64,000 bases of DNA from Macquaria australasica (lineage: Eukaryota; Chordata; Actinopteri; Centrarchiformes; Percichthyidae), in NCBI GenBank assembly GCA_005408345.1, contig SEMN01000145.1, positions 682,001 to 746,000 of the forward strand, written 5' to 3'. Position 1 is the stretch's first letter. Each line of letters begins with the position of its first letter. This document shows positions 36,501 to 48,108 of the stretch, in pieces. The translations under genes were made by a program, and so were the position numbers. The notes below the pieces were generated by a model that saw only the letters and a program-made list of their open reading frames with translations, did not search any database and was not told the DNA's origin.

Positions 36501-39500
36501 TATGTTTGGAGGCTGATGCTCTCAGTAAAGTTCTGTTAAACTGTGAAGATGTTCATGATATCAGTAGCTCAGATGGCTGGTAAAGGGACAGCCCACACAG
36601 CTCATGATTTTGACTTTTCACTGTGTTTTATGCTAGCTTTGAACAACATGAAACTAGAGGCCCATATCTGTCTCCTCAGATTCTGGTGAACCTCTACTGC
36701 TGAGAGCCTCCTTATCATCTGCATCACAGTATGGTATGGTACTGCTCTATCTTGGGCTGTAAAGCACTGCAGAGGGTGGTGAAAACTGCCCGAACCATCA
36801 CCGGTTCTCTGCGGAGGGCTCGCAGAATCATCAGGGACACCTCTCACCCCGCCCACAGACTGTTTGCCCTCCTCCGCTCTGGGAGGCGCTACAGGACTCT
36901 CTGTTCCAGGACCAGCAGTCTCAGGAACAGCTGCTTTCCTCCAGCTGTCACCTTGCTGAACTCTGCACCATGGTGATTAGCCTCCACCAAAACCACACCT
37001 CGACTACCGCCTCCACCACGGACATCACCCCCCACACACCTTCCTCCAATGACTTTCTTGCACTAGGACTGTCTGCCTCACTGGCTGCTGACTCACACTT
37101 ACCCACTACTGCCACACTACTGCACATACACTTATCTGCACCATATATGCTCTCACCAAAACATATGTATACTACTGTCCAAACTGTATATATCTCATCT
37201 ATAGTGTATACACAATATTCATATCATACCTCCTGCTGTTCATTCTGTATATAATGTCTACTATTAGCATTACATTGTGTAAAAACACAAGTTGTGGTTT
37301 TTACGAGAGTTTATATGCTGCCAGACTATTTCTGTCTTCAAGTATTTATGGTATTGAGTGCTGTCCCCTTTGAAGTGAGGATGGAGTCATCAAAGATCCT
37401 CAACAGAAAGCTAATAACACATGTTATTAGTTAGATATAAAAAAAGATTTTTGGAAGATACAATTTTGAACGTATCTAGTATTGATTTATTATTTTGAAA
37501 TAATAAAATGTAATCCATGTTGCTTGTAGCGTAAAGAAATAGTCTTTGATAGAAAATACATGGACTCAAGGTAATGTGTATATACATTTAGTAACCCATT
37601 CTATGTATGAATTCTTTTTATTAATCTAGATTGTAAAAAAGTCAGGTTTTGGACATAATCAAGATGAAACCTCAGATACTACTTGAACATTACAAGATAA
37701 GAGACCCACAATGCCATGGTGCCACAAAGATTAGAGCCAGAGACACGCTGTTTTGACAGGGCAGATTAAAAAACACACTCATATGGGCCATTCTGGAGGG
37801 AAATGACAACCTATTTTTGTCATTTAGGTTGGAGGACTCGATGAAAAGTCGATATCAAACAAACCTCTGCACAATTCACACCAACACTACAGAATGTTAA
37901 AAACTCACTTTATAAAACACAATGTTGTCACAGTGTGTGGTACCATTTATCTGGTAAGTACTGAATATTTCCGTTGTTCATGTTTTAAATAAAATAGAGG
38001 ATTAGAAACAGATTTTGTGATTTTGTTTTGTTGGGACACTGTATGTTCCCACAGGTCATAATTGTGAATGAACATAAAACACCAACTTTTCCATTGAATT
38101 TTTGAAAAAATGATACATATTCCTTCATGAGACTGCATTCAGAGTGTAATTTATGAAGATACATAACTGAGATAAATTTGGGATTAAATGGGTTAAAGTA
38201 TGAGAAAGAAGTAGGGACAAGATGCCACCACATTAGTTTATTAATTGACACAACATCTGCCACAGACAGTATAACTGTAAGTAACTTACACTCGAGCATT
38301 ACAGCGATGTCTCCAGGGTCAACTGCATGTCTGAAAATCTAGACAGAAACAAAACATTCATGTGTTTTTATTTAGCCTCCTTATTTTACAACATTATTGT
38401 ACTATATCTGCAGGAGTTGCCATTCTTGTTGGTAAGAACGGTACAGTCATGTCATTCAGTAGAGGCATGTCTCAACTAACTTCACGGAGAATGAGAAATT
38501 AATATGTGCAACAACACATTTCATGCATTACACTTCAGCTACGTTTCTCATTCAGGATATCCAAACCTGACTTCCCCACAGCTGTCTTTCCCTCACATGG
38601 ATCATGTAAAGACCTGCCTTTTCAAAGGTCATCTTCTCATGAAACAGCAGAGGAAAGACGGCAGGGAGACATTCAGACTGACGGTACTGGCCCACGAAGC
38701 ACATGCTGAGGTAGATATCATCCTTGGCTGGCAGATGAACTCCAGGACAGGAAACCTGAGAACAGTGGAGGAACATATATTAGCTCAATTAAACAGGGCT
38801 ATAAGTCAAGTCTGTGCTGGAGTCATTTTCTCCTGGCTGCTAGTGCAGGCTGACAAAAGTCCTATATTATTTTATGCTGCTTTAAGGAACACTCCAACAC
38901 TGAAGGCCATATTTTTCACTTGTGATCGGGTTAGACTAGCACTTTCTCCTGCTTCCAGTTTCCCTTTTATTCATATATTTATTTCCCTCTTAAATCGCTT
39001 TAAGGTTGGAAAAATCTAATCAATAACCCACACTGTCTGACAGAGTCATGTGTATTCTGTGTTGGAAAAACTAGCTCCACATTGCAATATAAGAACAAGG
39101 CTGCCCCTTCATTTCTATGTCTTCTACATGGATCATCGACTGGTGATCGCTTAATGCCACATTCCATCCTGTCATATGGGATGGATGGAAAAGATGGAAA
39201 GATTCCCATGTTAACGGCTTGGGAGCGTTCACATCATCAAGACAGAGAGGAGGTCATGAGGTGGTCATGTGAGGATTAAAATAGTGTGCATTGACAATAT
39301 AACAGCATATCCATTAGGTTTAATTTGGACTTTGGCTGATATGAGGCATCCATATTTGTTTGGTTTTCAGGCACTTCTGTATTATTAAGCACCAAGGTGG
39401 ATGTAGCAGAGCTTTCAGAAAGATCCAAGTTTCTCAGTCGTAATTACAACCTGGAAGTAGACGGGATTACAAGTTGGGAACTCATAATTACGATAATTCA

Positions 39501-42490
39501 GATATGTCTCACACAGGTGAATAGTATGTGGCTAATTAGACCTTTTCTCAGTAAAGTGTGCTGGTTGAATTGGGGTTTTTAGGCTCTTTGATATGCATTG
39601 AAGCACTGTCTTCCACCTAAAGCCTTTTCTAGTTTAAATTAATATTTATAATAAAAATCTGACGCATCTTCCGAAGCTGGCCACCACTGAGTGATTATGT
39701 CAGGTCAACTGGATATAACAAATAAACAAGGCAAAGCTAGGATTACATGTCAGTATTCATTCAAAAAAGACTTTCCATAAAGTTTGGTCGAAACCTGAAA
39801 CACAGGTGCCCTTACTGAAAGCATTCCCATCCAATTTTTGTGTTAATTAATCTGTATTTTTTCACTGATTGGACAATTTTAGTTAGTAGTTGCACACATA
39901 TATTATAGTGTTTACAGATGTAATGAATGCAATGACCCACAGCCTACAACTATCAGGCATGTGACCCCCACAGCAACTGAGTGACAGGGCCATAGCCAGA
40001 GAGGTGGTGGTGGTTTGTGTTTGGGAGGGCCCCAGTGTAGATGTGGCTTAGGGCCCCAAAATGTTCAGAAACAGCCCTACATACAACATATTATCAATTA
40101 TAAATATACAATGGCCTTCCTCTGGTCAAAACTCAGACAATTAAACAAAAATGACAGACAATAAATAAAAAAGGTGCAACAAACAGCAGAATGAAACACC
40201 ACCAAGGCAAACAACACAGAGATGTAGAGACAATATAAACTCCACAAAGGCTGCAGCCACAAACACACATATTAAAGCAAAGGAGAGACTGCACAGTTTT
40301 TACACACCGTGTAGTACACACACAACGCTTCGTTGCTAGGCAACACAGTGGTTGCTGAAGCTCTCATCTGGAAAGTGAGATACAACAATCAGTGAGTTTG
40401 TTATTGTACTCACCTATTTAAACGTTGTTCTGTGAGCTTTGTGCACCGTGAAGTCCTCCACAATCTGCTCTACGTTCAACTTCTCTGCTCGTTCATTCTC
40501 AAAGCTTAATATAACCAGTCCACTCTGCCTCTCTGTCCCACTGTAACCAGTCCACTCTGCCTCTCTGTCCCACTATAACCAGTCCACTCTGCCTCTCTGT
40601 CCCACTATAACCAGTCCACTCAACCTCTCTGTCCCACTCTAACCAGTCCACTCTGCCTCTCTGTCCCACTGTAACCAGTCCACTCTGCCTCTCTGTCCCA
40701 CTATAACCAGTCCACTCTGCCTCTCTGTCCCACTCTAACCAGTCCACTCTGCCTCTCTGTCCCACTCTAACCAGTCCACTCTGCCTCTCTGTCCCACTGT
40801 AACCAGTCCACTCTGCCTCTCTGTCCCACTGTAACCAGTCCACTCTGCCTCTCTGTCCCACTCTAACCAGTCCACTCAACCTCTCTGTCCCACTCTAACC
40901 AGTCCACTCTGCCTCTCTGTCCCACTCTAACCAGTCCACTCTGCCTCTCTGTCCCACTATAACCAGTCCACTCTGCCTCTCTGTCCCACTGTAACCAGTC
41001 CACTCTGCCTCTCTGTCCCACTATAACCAGTCCAGTCTGCCACTCTGTCCCACTATAACCAGTCCACTCAACCTCTCTGTCCCACTCTAACCAGTCCACT
41101 CTGCCTCTCTGTCCCACTATAACCAGTCCACTCAACCTCAATGTCCCACTGTAACCAGTCCACTCTGCCTCTCTGTCCCACTATAACCAGTCCAGTCTGC
41201 CACTCTGTCCCACTATAACCAGTCCACTCTGCCTCTGTCTCACTGTAACCAGTCCACTCTGCCTCTTTGTCCCACTGTAACCAGTCCACTCAACCTCTCT
41301 GTCCCACTATAACCAGTCCAGTCTGCCACTCTGTCCCACTATAACCAGTCCACTCAGCCTCTGTCTCACTGTAACCAGTCCACTCTGCCTCTTTGTCCCA
41401 CTGTAACCAGTCCACTCAACCTCTCTGTCCCACTATAACCAGTGCAGTCTGCCACTCTGTCCCACTATAATTTCAGGATCCACGATGAGCATGTTAGCCA
41501 GACCCAGCATGCACCTGCTGGTCACACAACATTGTGGGTGCGTTTGATTTGGGTCACTACGCGTGCTCACCAGGAGGTGCATTAAATCAGATTAATTAAG
41601 GTAGATGCAACCTTTTTTAACTATGCAGAGGTAGAATAATGCTAACCACAACCACACCCCATAATGGCATTATTCTTACTTTTATTGCATTGTTGTGCAT
41701 TTCTGTACTGTTCACCAGCTGCCAGCGCGAGTTCGACTGCAGCCCCCACACTGACCAGTGATCGTCCACATTGATCATGTGTGTTTTCACTGAGTGTCTC
41801 CTCTCTGGAGTTCTGCCCTCCTGACCGCATGCACACCAGCAGCTGCTTCTCTGCTCCTTTCTTCTGTTGCATCCTCACACAGTTTATCAGGATTTTTCAT
41901 CTGACTTTTACTCTGTAACGGATGCGACTTGAAATGTAGCGAAAAAAATACTTGAGCAAAAGTAAAATTACCGATTTTTATACATAGCGTTCTGAGAAGA
42001 ACAAGTACACAAAAAACGACTTTGTTACAGTAACGAGAGAAAATGTACCCGGCCTTTATGGAAAGCGCTCTGTAAACTTCCCAATCTTTCTGAATTACCA
42101 CAAGGTGAGTTAAATATCTTACAGATTCATACACAACACACGCTGCGTACACCCACTTGGTGGTGAGTCAGAGAGCAGGTGAACCGAGTCTAAAAGTTTA
42201 AATTTAGCTAATTGATGAAGCATATATTTGGTGCATTGCGTGCCGAATTGTAGGCTAACCCTTAACGCTTCATAGAGTATTGTAAGCACGGTGCTAACAA
42301 ACGTGTGTCTTTCCCGGCAGGTAAGAAAATATTAAAATGGCAAAGATTAGTTAGGTAGACTGGTGTTTGATGTACCATTCTCTCCTTACAGAACCCAACA
42401 GTGTACATATTTAGAGTTAATGAAGAAAACGACAAATCTTACCGCTCTGAACTTTAATTCGACCACCACTTTGAGTGCTTTTCGGGACAT
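30464..42490 (-). CDS. spata6l: Spermatogenesis-associated protein 6-like (SPATA6 family)
   Basis: SPATA6 is needed for the sperm neck and connecting piece; the L paralogue is less studied. Exons that join in frame: 42490-42443, 38755-38618, 38338-38290, 35881-35840, 35680-35556, 35048-34956, 34386-34117 (255 codons). Probable further exons: 32584-32485, 31032-30950, 30557-30464. The start MSRKALKVVVELKFRA leads into the SPATA6 N-terminal domain: SCPGVHLPAKDDIYLS at about 18-33, FPLLFHEKMTFEK, FRHAVDPGD (64-72), LEYETVRIELVQLIPP (77-92), FLFPEPKL and GIAPRLEF. Exon 7 is Ser/Arg-rich and carries a QRLAQLSLG motif also typical of the family. Intron 2 appears to use a GC donor. The neighbour slc1a1 is also adjacent to SPATA6L in human, which supports spata6l over spata6. 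The genes converge tail to tail. Confidence 0.85.
30683..30850. mobile_element. MITE family fragment, copy F
   Basis: Contains 'ggctagcttagcacaaagac', 'ggggaaactgctagctt' and 'ccaacagctccaaagct', diverged counterparts of blocks in the other copies. No termini are visible. It lies within a spata6l intron. Confidence 0.45.
30950..31032 (-). CDS. spata6l: Candidate spata6l exon (Ser/Asp-rich)
   Basis: On the - strand a good acceptor (ttccattggcag) precedes 31032. The phase-0 frame begins VGGISDDNSSSSETHDPLDY and stays open for 44 codons to a stop at 30898. If it is spliced at GG/GTTGTG after 30951-30950, the phase matches the exon at 30557; the donor is weak. Without splicing it would be an alternative terminal exon. 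Its entry phase does not match the exit phase of the exon at 32485-32584, so one exon or splice site in between is missing or wrong. Confidence 0.45.
31397..32098. mobile_element. MITE copy D, near full length, about 700 bp
   Basis: The left end AGGAATAGTTCAACATG and the right end (gctattccttta near 32087-32098) are in inverted orientation. Inner blocks are mirrored: 'acagctagcctggct' near 31529 against 'cgggctagctgtttccccct' near 32012. The middle carries 'ccaggaagc'/'cttcctggactct'-type sequence seen also in copy A. It lies in a spata6l intron. No ORF of its own: short frames inside it are chance. Confidence 0.8.
32485..32584 (-). CDS. spata6l: Candidate spata6l exon 8
   Basis: On the - strand the acceptor (gtgtgtag) precedes 32584 and the donor CAG/GTAGAA follows 32485. 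In phase 0, as dictated by exon 7, it reads MLASWPGASRSASPHHSAVF and on into a Ser/Thr-rich stretch, in keeping with the low-complexity middle of SPATA6 proteins. A second frame is also open across the exon, so the reading rests on phase rather than on sequence alone. Confidence 0.5.
34538..34740 (+). mobile_element. tRNA-derived SINE (teleost type)
   Basis: The head 'ggtggtgcagtggttagtac' and 'gggttcaaaccc' correspond to the A and B boxes of the pol III promoter. The body 'tttctgtgtggagtttacat' ... 'ttcctcccacaatccaaaga' ... 'ggttaattgactctaaattg' is the standard sequence of a widespread fish SINE, and it ends in a 'ggttggatggatg' tail. It sits in spata6l intron 6. Confidence 0.8.
36650..37260 (+). 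mobile_element. Degraded LINE 3' fragment
   Basis: The frame at 36731-36976 contains KALQRVVKTARTITGS, RRIIRDTSHPAHRLFALL, SGRRYRTLCSRTSSLRNSCF and LLNSAPW, which match the C-terminal tail of fish LINE reverse-transcriptase proteins. A short segment between the TITGS and RRARR parts is missing compared with relatives I know, so it is internally deleted. It lies within spata6l intron 3. Confidence 0.65.
40511..41470. repeat. Minisatellite, 32-bp unit, about 30 copies (spata6l intron 1)
   Basis: The unit is ccactctgcctctctgtccc plus actNtaaccagt, with a 32-base period (for example 'taaccag' at 40512 and 40544). Variants recur: 'actcaacctctctg' replacing 'actctgcctctctg', 'agtctgccactctg', and a few 30- to 31-base units late in the array (about 41220-41400). 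On the - strand the array happens to be open in all three frames for long stretches, giving a repetitive Gly/Trp/Arg peptide (GQRGRVDWLQWDREAEWT). That is an effect of the period and not evidence of a gene. Confidence 0.95.
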
Positions 42491-44366
42491 TGGACTCTTC
42501 TATCAAAGGTGATAAAACGGACTCGCTGCAGCTTCAACTGAATAAAGCTACTCTTCTCCGGTTTAACGTCGCCATACCTTGTTACCATGGATACTACAAC
42601 TTCCGGGATAGGTTTAGTTGCTAGAGCAACCAGGACTGTCCCCCCCATTGTGGATGACATTCATAAATAGCTTTCCGGAAGTGTTATTTGTTGCCTGACC
42701 TTATAGTTTATTTGTCATGACGAATCTGTCCGTTGCATTTGATTCGCCTGTAGCCTACTGCCTTTATTGAAGTTGATCACGTGGTTGCACGAGGTTTGTC
42801 TGTTTCCCGCCAATACATTTTAACATTTTCAAATTGGGTTCTTAAAGGCCCCAAATCTGACACTGTCCAATGTATTTTGATGTCAAAGCATGGCAGTTTA
42901 GTTCATTCTCTGTTGCTGTCTACATGTGATTGACCCGCTATGGGGCCCTGGGCCAAAAGTGAGCTGTGGGCCCCCATTAGCCACTCTGTGTACTGTGTAT
43001 GTACTAATAAGTAATTACTGATTAGGTTTTGGTAATTATGCACCATGTAAGCAAAGTATGAACTGAAATTTAAGAAAAGGCCTTAAAACTAGATTTTAAC
43101 TTGGGCCCCTCATGAGACAGGGCCTCAAGATCAGGTAATAATGCAGGTGCTGTCTTAAGGCCCTTATCATTTCAGTTCATATTGTGCTTTAATGGTGCAT
43201 ACAGTATGATCAAACAAATGTGCAATTCATTACGCTAACTGCCACACAGTGAACCTGCAGGACTGGGACCCTGGAACAGGATGTTTGAATACACCTTCTT
43301 CTACTGCACTTAGACTCACCACACATCACTAAGTCAGAATGTAGGCTACTAGTGTCACCCAGTGCACTCAGGCCAGCACCAGGTCCCAGCCCAGAGTCTC
43401 TTTTCATCTTGATCATATTTAACAGTAGCATAGATTAATTTCAGAACAGGTGTAACATTAAGGACTAAATACTTCATTCACGCTGCAGTTTGTTGAGGCT
43501 TCATTTAGGCCAGGTCTAGACTATGGCACAGGCAAACTGGGCAACCTTTACTTGGGACCCCCACACTTAAGTAAGATGTAGGTGGTCTATCCAATCAAAA
43601 TCTGTCCTTGGGCCCTGCTTCTAGCATCCAGTACAGGCCAAGACTGTTTGTGCTGCCTCACACTGTACCACGACCACCACACATCATCCAAATACACCTC
43701 AAAAATCTTTCTTTGTAACTGCCATAACTTTGTATTTACCGTTTCATGATTTCTTCCATCATTTGAATGTCATTTTTGGTTATACTTTACTTTTTAATAT
43801 TCAAATATGAACTGACTGTCTCCAAATAGCAGAATGAGAATATAGTTTCTGCATTATATTAATATAAAAAGATCAATTTGCAAAATCCCCCAGCTTCCCC
43901 ATAGAATTTATCCAATTCCTCCATTTCTATATTCTGACTATACTCTCAAAAATTCCATAATATTCCAGGAATTCCAGGGCCAGTGACAATCATGGGCATG
44001 TGTTGACTTTATCCTGCTTTAAAACATTTTTTTTTTATCAATTTGGCACAGGTCTGACAGCTTTAGCTTTGAGCTTTAAAAAAAAAAAAAAAGAAATACA
44101 AATGCAAGTATAAATTATTTTCTTCAGTGTAATAACAACTGTACATTCTGCCAAAAATTGTAGCAAAACTGAAATTTTGTATTTCTATTAGATCTTCAAC
44201 CAACCTAATACAGCAGGCACAAAGTAAAACTTTCAATAAATAACTTTAAAAAAACAAAATTTTGAAATTTGAAAGAAACAATGCTTTGTTAACAAAAACA
44301 TCATTCTTTAGCAAACAGCCTCAGCATCAATATATGTTGTTTGAAGTTGTCCATGTGAACTAAGTT
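42491..44366. other. Spacer between spata6l (5' end) and trmt10a (3' end)
   Basis: No exon is recognised. Both flanking genes are on the - strand, so this stretch should hold the spata6l promoter at its left edge and the trmt10a 3' UTR at its right edge. Short 'gggcccc'-rich segments near 42935-43130 look like transposon debris. A poly(A) run lies at 44078-44092. Confidence 0.5.
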
Positions 44367-47300
44367 TTAGGCTGTTTTCTCAGTTTGGTCTGGTGTGTCG
44401 GGCTCAGAGTCAGAGTCTGAATCTTCCTCCTCTTTTTCCTGGATCGCTGTTCCATCCTGGTCGACAGCCACGGCTCCTTTCCTTTGAGGCAGCACAGTGA
44501 AGAAGGCCTCCTGCCAGCTGCCCTTTTCCAAGAATGCCAGGACGATCTCAAACACTGCAGGAGGGACGGAAGCACACTTTTAAAACCAAAGATAAGCAGT
44601 GGGAGTTAGAGAGTCAAAGCAGGAATTGGCCAACCTTCACACAAAAACAGCCATAGTTAAGATCGGTCAGCTGATCCTGTGCTAAGTTACTGCTGCTATG
44701 CCTGTCAAGCTTTCTATTCCAGCGCTGCACATTTACAGTTAACAACGATGTGGTGTATGGTCTTTATTGAAACAATGGGACCATTACCTAACTAATTGGC
44801 GTTAGCATCATGACCCCTTCATCTGTCTTGTGTACAAACAAGAACCCTGTAAAATGGTTTGAAATATGCACGTGATGTGAGACTAACCCAGCGTGGTGTA
44901 GTGGTGTAAAACAGACTGGTCCCAGGTGAGAAGTTAGCACCCTGACCAGTTTATAATCCATTGGAGCTTGTTGTATGGCAGCGTAAAGCTAGTTAGCCCA
45001 AGTATTATAAGAAAATATTAGACTGTGGAAATAGATAAAACTTGTACAAGCAACACAAAGGTTAGATTTATGTTTTAATGATAGTATCAAAGCAGTATCA
45101 ATCAGTATCCTTCACTTTACTGCTATAAATAAGAACAAACCAAAGTTATCCCTGGAAAACCTTCCCAAATCCAGTAGAGCAGGGTTAGCCTGATCAGTAA
45201 CATCTGAAACTGGCTGAAAAAAAAACACCAACCACCTCACACGATTCTTTATATATTCAACATGTAGAGAAATCCAAAGCTTTCTGACCTGCCATGTCTA
45301 GCTTGCTAAGCCATTACTGGACACCATCGCTCAATTGCAACTAAAACTAGTCAATGACAAAATTGGGCATTTACCCCCAAGATATAAGGCGTTTTCAGAC
45401 CGGAGGAACTTGTTCACAGTTCTAAGAAGATTCGAGAACAATCGTAGTTCTTAGAGTGCTGCTTTGAGAGACTTTTTTAGCTACTAGGTACTCTCCCAAA
45501 ACAAGAGGAACGTTTAGTGACGTAAGTGTACGGTGATTGGTCGAACACATGAGCCAACCCATGTAACAGCTCGTTAATGGTAACCTTAAACAATGGACCA
45601 AAATGCGGACAAATGGACCGACAGTGAAATCCAGGCTTTTATGTGTGGTGTTGTGAGTGACGTTGCTGTAACAACCGCCGGCCGGCCGGCTTACGTCACT
45701 TCTGCGTCCCTATTGACGGTGCGAATGCAGACAGAAAAAAAGCCCTTGAAGGTATGTAGTTCTCGGGGGAGTTCCTCTCAGGGAGTCCCCAGAAGCACAT
45801 ACCAAAGCCACTTGTACAGTGGCTTAAAACTACTGATATCAGTGTCATATATTGGTCTGATACCAGTCCTTACCATGGTTGACTGCTAGAACCTTCCGAC
45901 TGTTCATCTTAACAAAACTGCTCAGAGGAAGCTGGGCGTGATCGATCCCCAGCTCCTTCGCCCTCTCAAAGGTGATCCCCTGCAAACAAAATGCAGACAG
46001 AAAACTGACCTGCTCAGATCAACACTGGGAATCACAACCAGCATGGTACTGCAGCTGGGAAGCCACACAGACCTTATGATGATTGTGGTCCACCAGGCCT
46101 CCTATCACATAGGCCTTTTTTTGGTCCAGCTCTTCCAGCACGTTGGGAGAATCTGACGTCAGGTATACCAGCTCCTCCTTAGCCACAACTTCACTGTAGT
46201 GCTCTGCTTTAATGCTAATGTCCTGCACACAAGAGCAGCATGCACATATACACAGTTATGCAACAATGCATAGTTAGACATACTGTACAATGATATTAAA
46301 CACAAGTCAAAATGATATCAATACGAAAATGAATGTGAATTGCTGCAATTGCAAGAATCACCACAGTCTAAAAGTATATATCAACAATCATGATATGAAT
46401 AACAGAAGTAGTTGTTTTAGATGACTTTATGATCAAGTTTTTTATTCTATTTAGAAAAAAGCAATGAGATCTTCTTGCTTTAACAAGGTTAAGTAAAAAC
46501 TCGGCTTAACAGTCTGGATTGAAATGTACCAAACAAAAGCTAGACTGGAAAGAGTGAAAAGAAAATGTCTTGGTTGTAAAAACTCAAATCATTCAGGATC
46601 GTGCTTACCTTCCAGTTTACCCATCCTTTGTCCTTTTCATCCATGCTCTGTTTCAGCTGCCCACCCAGGCTTGTCAGATAAAACTGGAGAAGTGAGAGAA
46701 GTGGTTACACATCAGACAGGATTGTCTCCACTGTGTCACGTCAGACAGTGGCCACTCACCTGCACTGGATGCAAGGCTCGTCTGTTCTCAGCGTAGCACC
46801 GCTGGATCTGTTTGTGAAGCTTCCGGACATCCTGAAGACACGACAGGATTATCGGTCAGGAGAGTCAGTACCTCAGTTCATATCTCAGTATACACATGGT
46901 GAGTATCCCTCCACGGTGGTTCCCAGAGCTGTTTACCTTGATCAGCATGAGGCTGTCGAAGCTACAGTCCACCACCAGCCTCAGTGAGCTGGGCGTCACC
47001 TCTCTGCGTGGACGTTTCCTGACATTCTGGGCTTCTCCTCCCTCCTCCTCCTCATGATTTTGCCTCTGCAGCCGACGCTGCTGCTTCCTCTCCTTTCGTC
47101 TCTGCCTGCAGCAGAAAGCACAGGACAGATGCTGCAGGTGTGAGCAATGATATGACTCCACACTGCAGACCCCTGTATTTGATTACAAATATCTAAAATC
47201 TAAAACTACACATTTGGTGCTGCAGTGAGTATTTCTGGAGTAATTCCTACTTGTTAGTTGGATCAATTCATTGTTGGTTTTCCGTGGAATTTGTTGACAC

Positions 47301-48108
47301 ACTACACTTACCATTTTAGTGAATTTCTAGTTTAGGACACACCTGCGTACACAGTTATAAGACCAGTGTCGGTCATATTATGGAATGATGTTTTCATGGA
47401 ACAGCTGGGTATTCATATGCGTGTATACCTGATTTGTATGCAGTGCGATGGGCAAATGAAACACTGGGTCACAAAATAGGCAGAACATCCTGTTAATGTT
47501 AAGACAGTGAACCGCATTAACATCTCAGGTGCATTCAGTTACAGTTTGACTTCCAAATGAAGTGGTTGAGAAAGTCTGGGTAACCTGCTGGTTTGTTTAC
47601 AACCTGTCTGATCAGCTAGTGCTCCTGTTTTGCGGCTATTGTGCCCATTTATTTATAGCATGATGTTCCCAGATCTGAACAATTATAGTTGTTTTCATCA
47701 TAACTGAAAGCCCCGATGGCCGGAGCGACAAAAATAAAGCTCCAATTACAAGCTTATTTACTTTTAATTATGGACAAATAGCACTACAAGCAATACAACC
47801 TTAAATTGACAAATGTTTGAATGTTGATTGGCATGTAAGGGCACACTGGGGCTACCATGGAAAATAACCTTGTGATACGGATGCATCTGTTATTCCTACA
47901 GTTAGCTGCAGCTCTGTAGGTGACGGCGTTAAAGTGAGCTGACTTACTTCCGCAGCTCCCTCTCCTCCTCCCATTTCTGCTGCTTCAGGAGCTTCTTCCT
48001 CTGCCTTTTGGACAGACTCTGGCTTTCTGCCGCAGCCGCTCCGTTACTGCTCACCGTCTTCCGAGCGTCTCCGCTGTCATTCCGCTGCGGGGCTGAAGCG
48101 TCAGCCAT
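44367..48108 (-). CDS. trmt10a: tRNA (guanine-9-N1)-methyltransferase TRMT10A, 7 exons
   Basis: SPOUT-class enzyme that uses S-adenosylmethionine to methylate N1 of guanine 9 in tRNAs; nuclear/nucleolar in mammals. Exons: 48108-47948, 47105-46937, 46831-46760, 46683-46609, 46222-46073, 45979-45874, 44554-44367. Phases agree throughout and give 306 codons plus TAA (human is 339). Features: SKRQRKKLLKQQKWEEEREL basic helix at about 32-51; the lysine/arginine linker; LRLVVDCSFDSLM, the start of the SPOUT fold; KLHKQIQRCYAENRRALHP; YLTSDSPNVL; GGLVDHNHHKG at 200-210 with the conserved Asp204; HAQLPL; KVLAVNHVFEI; WQEAFFTVLPQRKGAV; and an acidic Ser/Asp/Glu tail. The match is to TRMT10A rather than TRMT10B or the mitochondrial TRMT10C. 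The exon 5 donor is the weaker GTCTGT. An upstream in-frame ATG exists at 48213. Confidence 0.95.
45386..45790. mobile_element. Possible MITE in trmt10a intron 6
   Basis: The stretch has a composition distinct from its surroundings: 'gcgttttcagaccggaggaa' at its left end, several 'gaggaac'/'gttcctc' inverted motifs, a CCGG-repeat palindrome (ccggccggccgg) at about 45679-45690 and 'ttacgtcact' sites. This resembles fish non-autonomous DNA elements, but clean terminal repeats or a target duplication could not be drawn. Confidence 0.4.

Noticed and set aside
40499..41289. Repetitive Gly/Trp/Arg-rich open frames on the - strand
   Set aside because: They are produced by the 32-bp minisatellite, whose units lack stops; there is no start, no splice logic and no family match.
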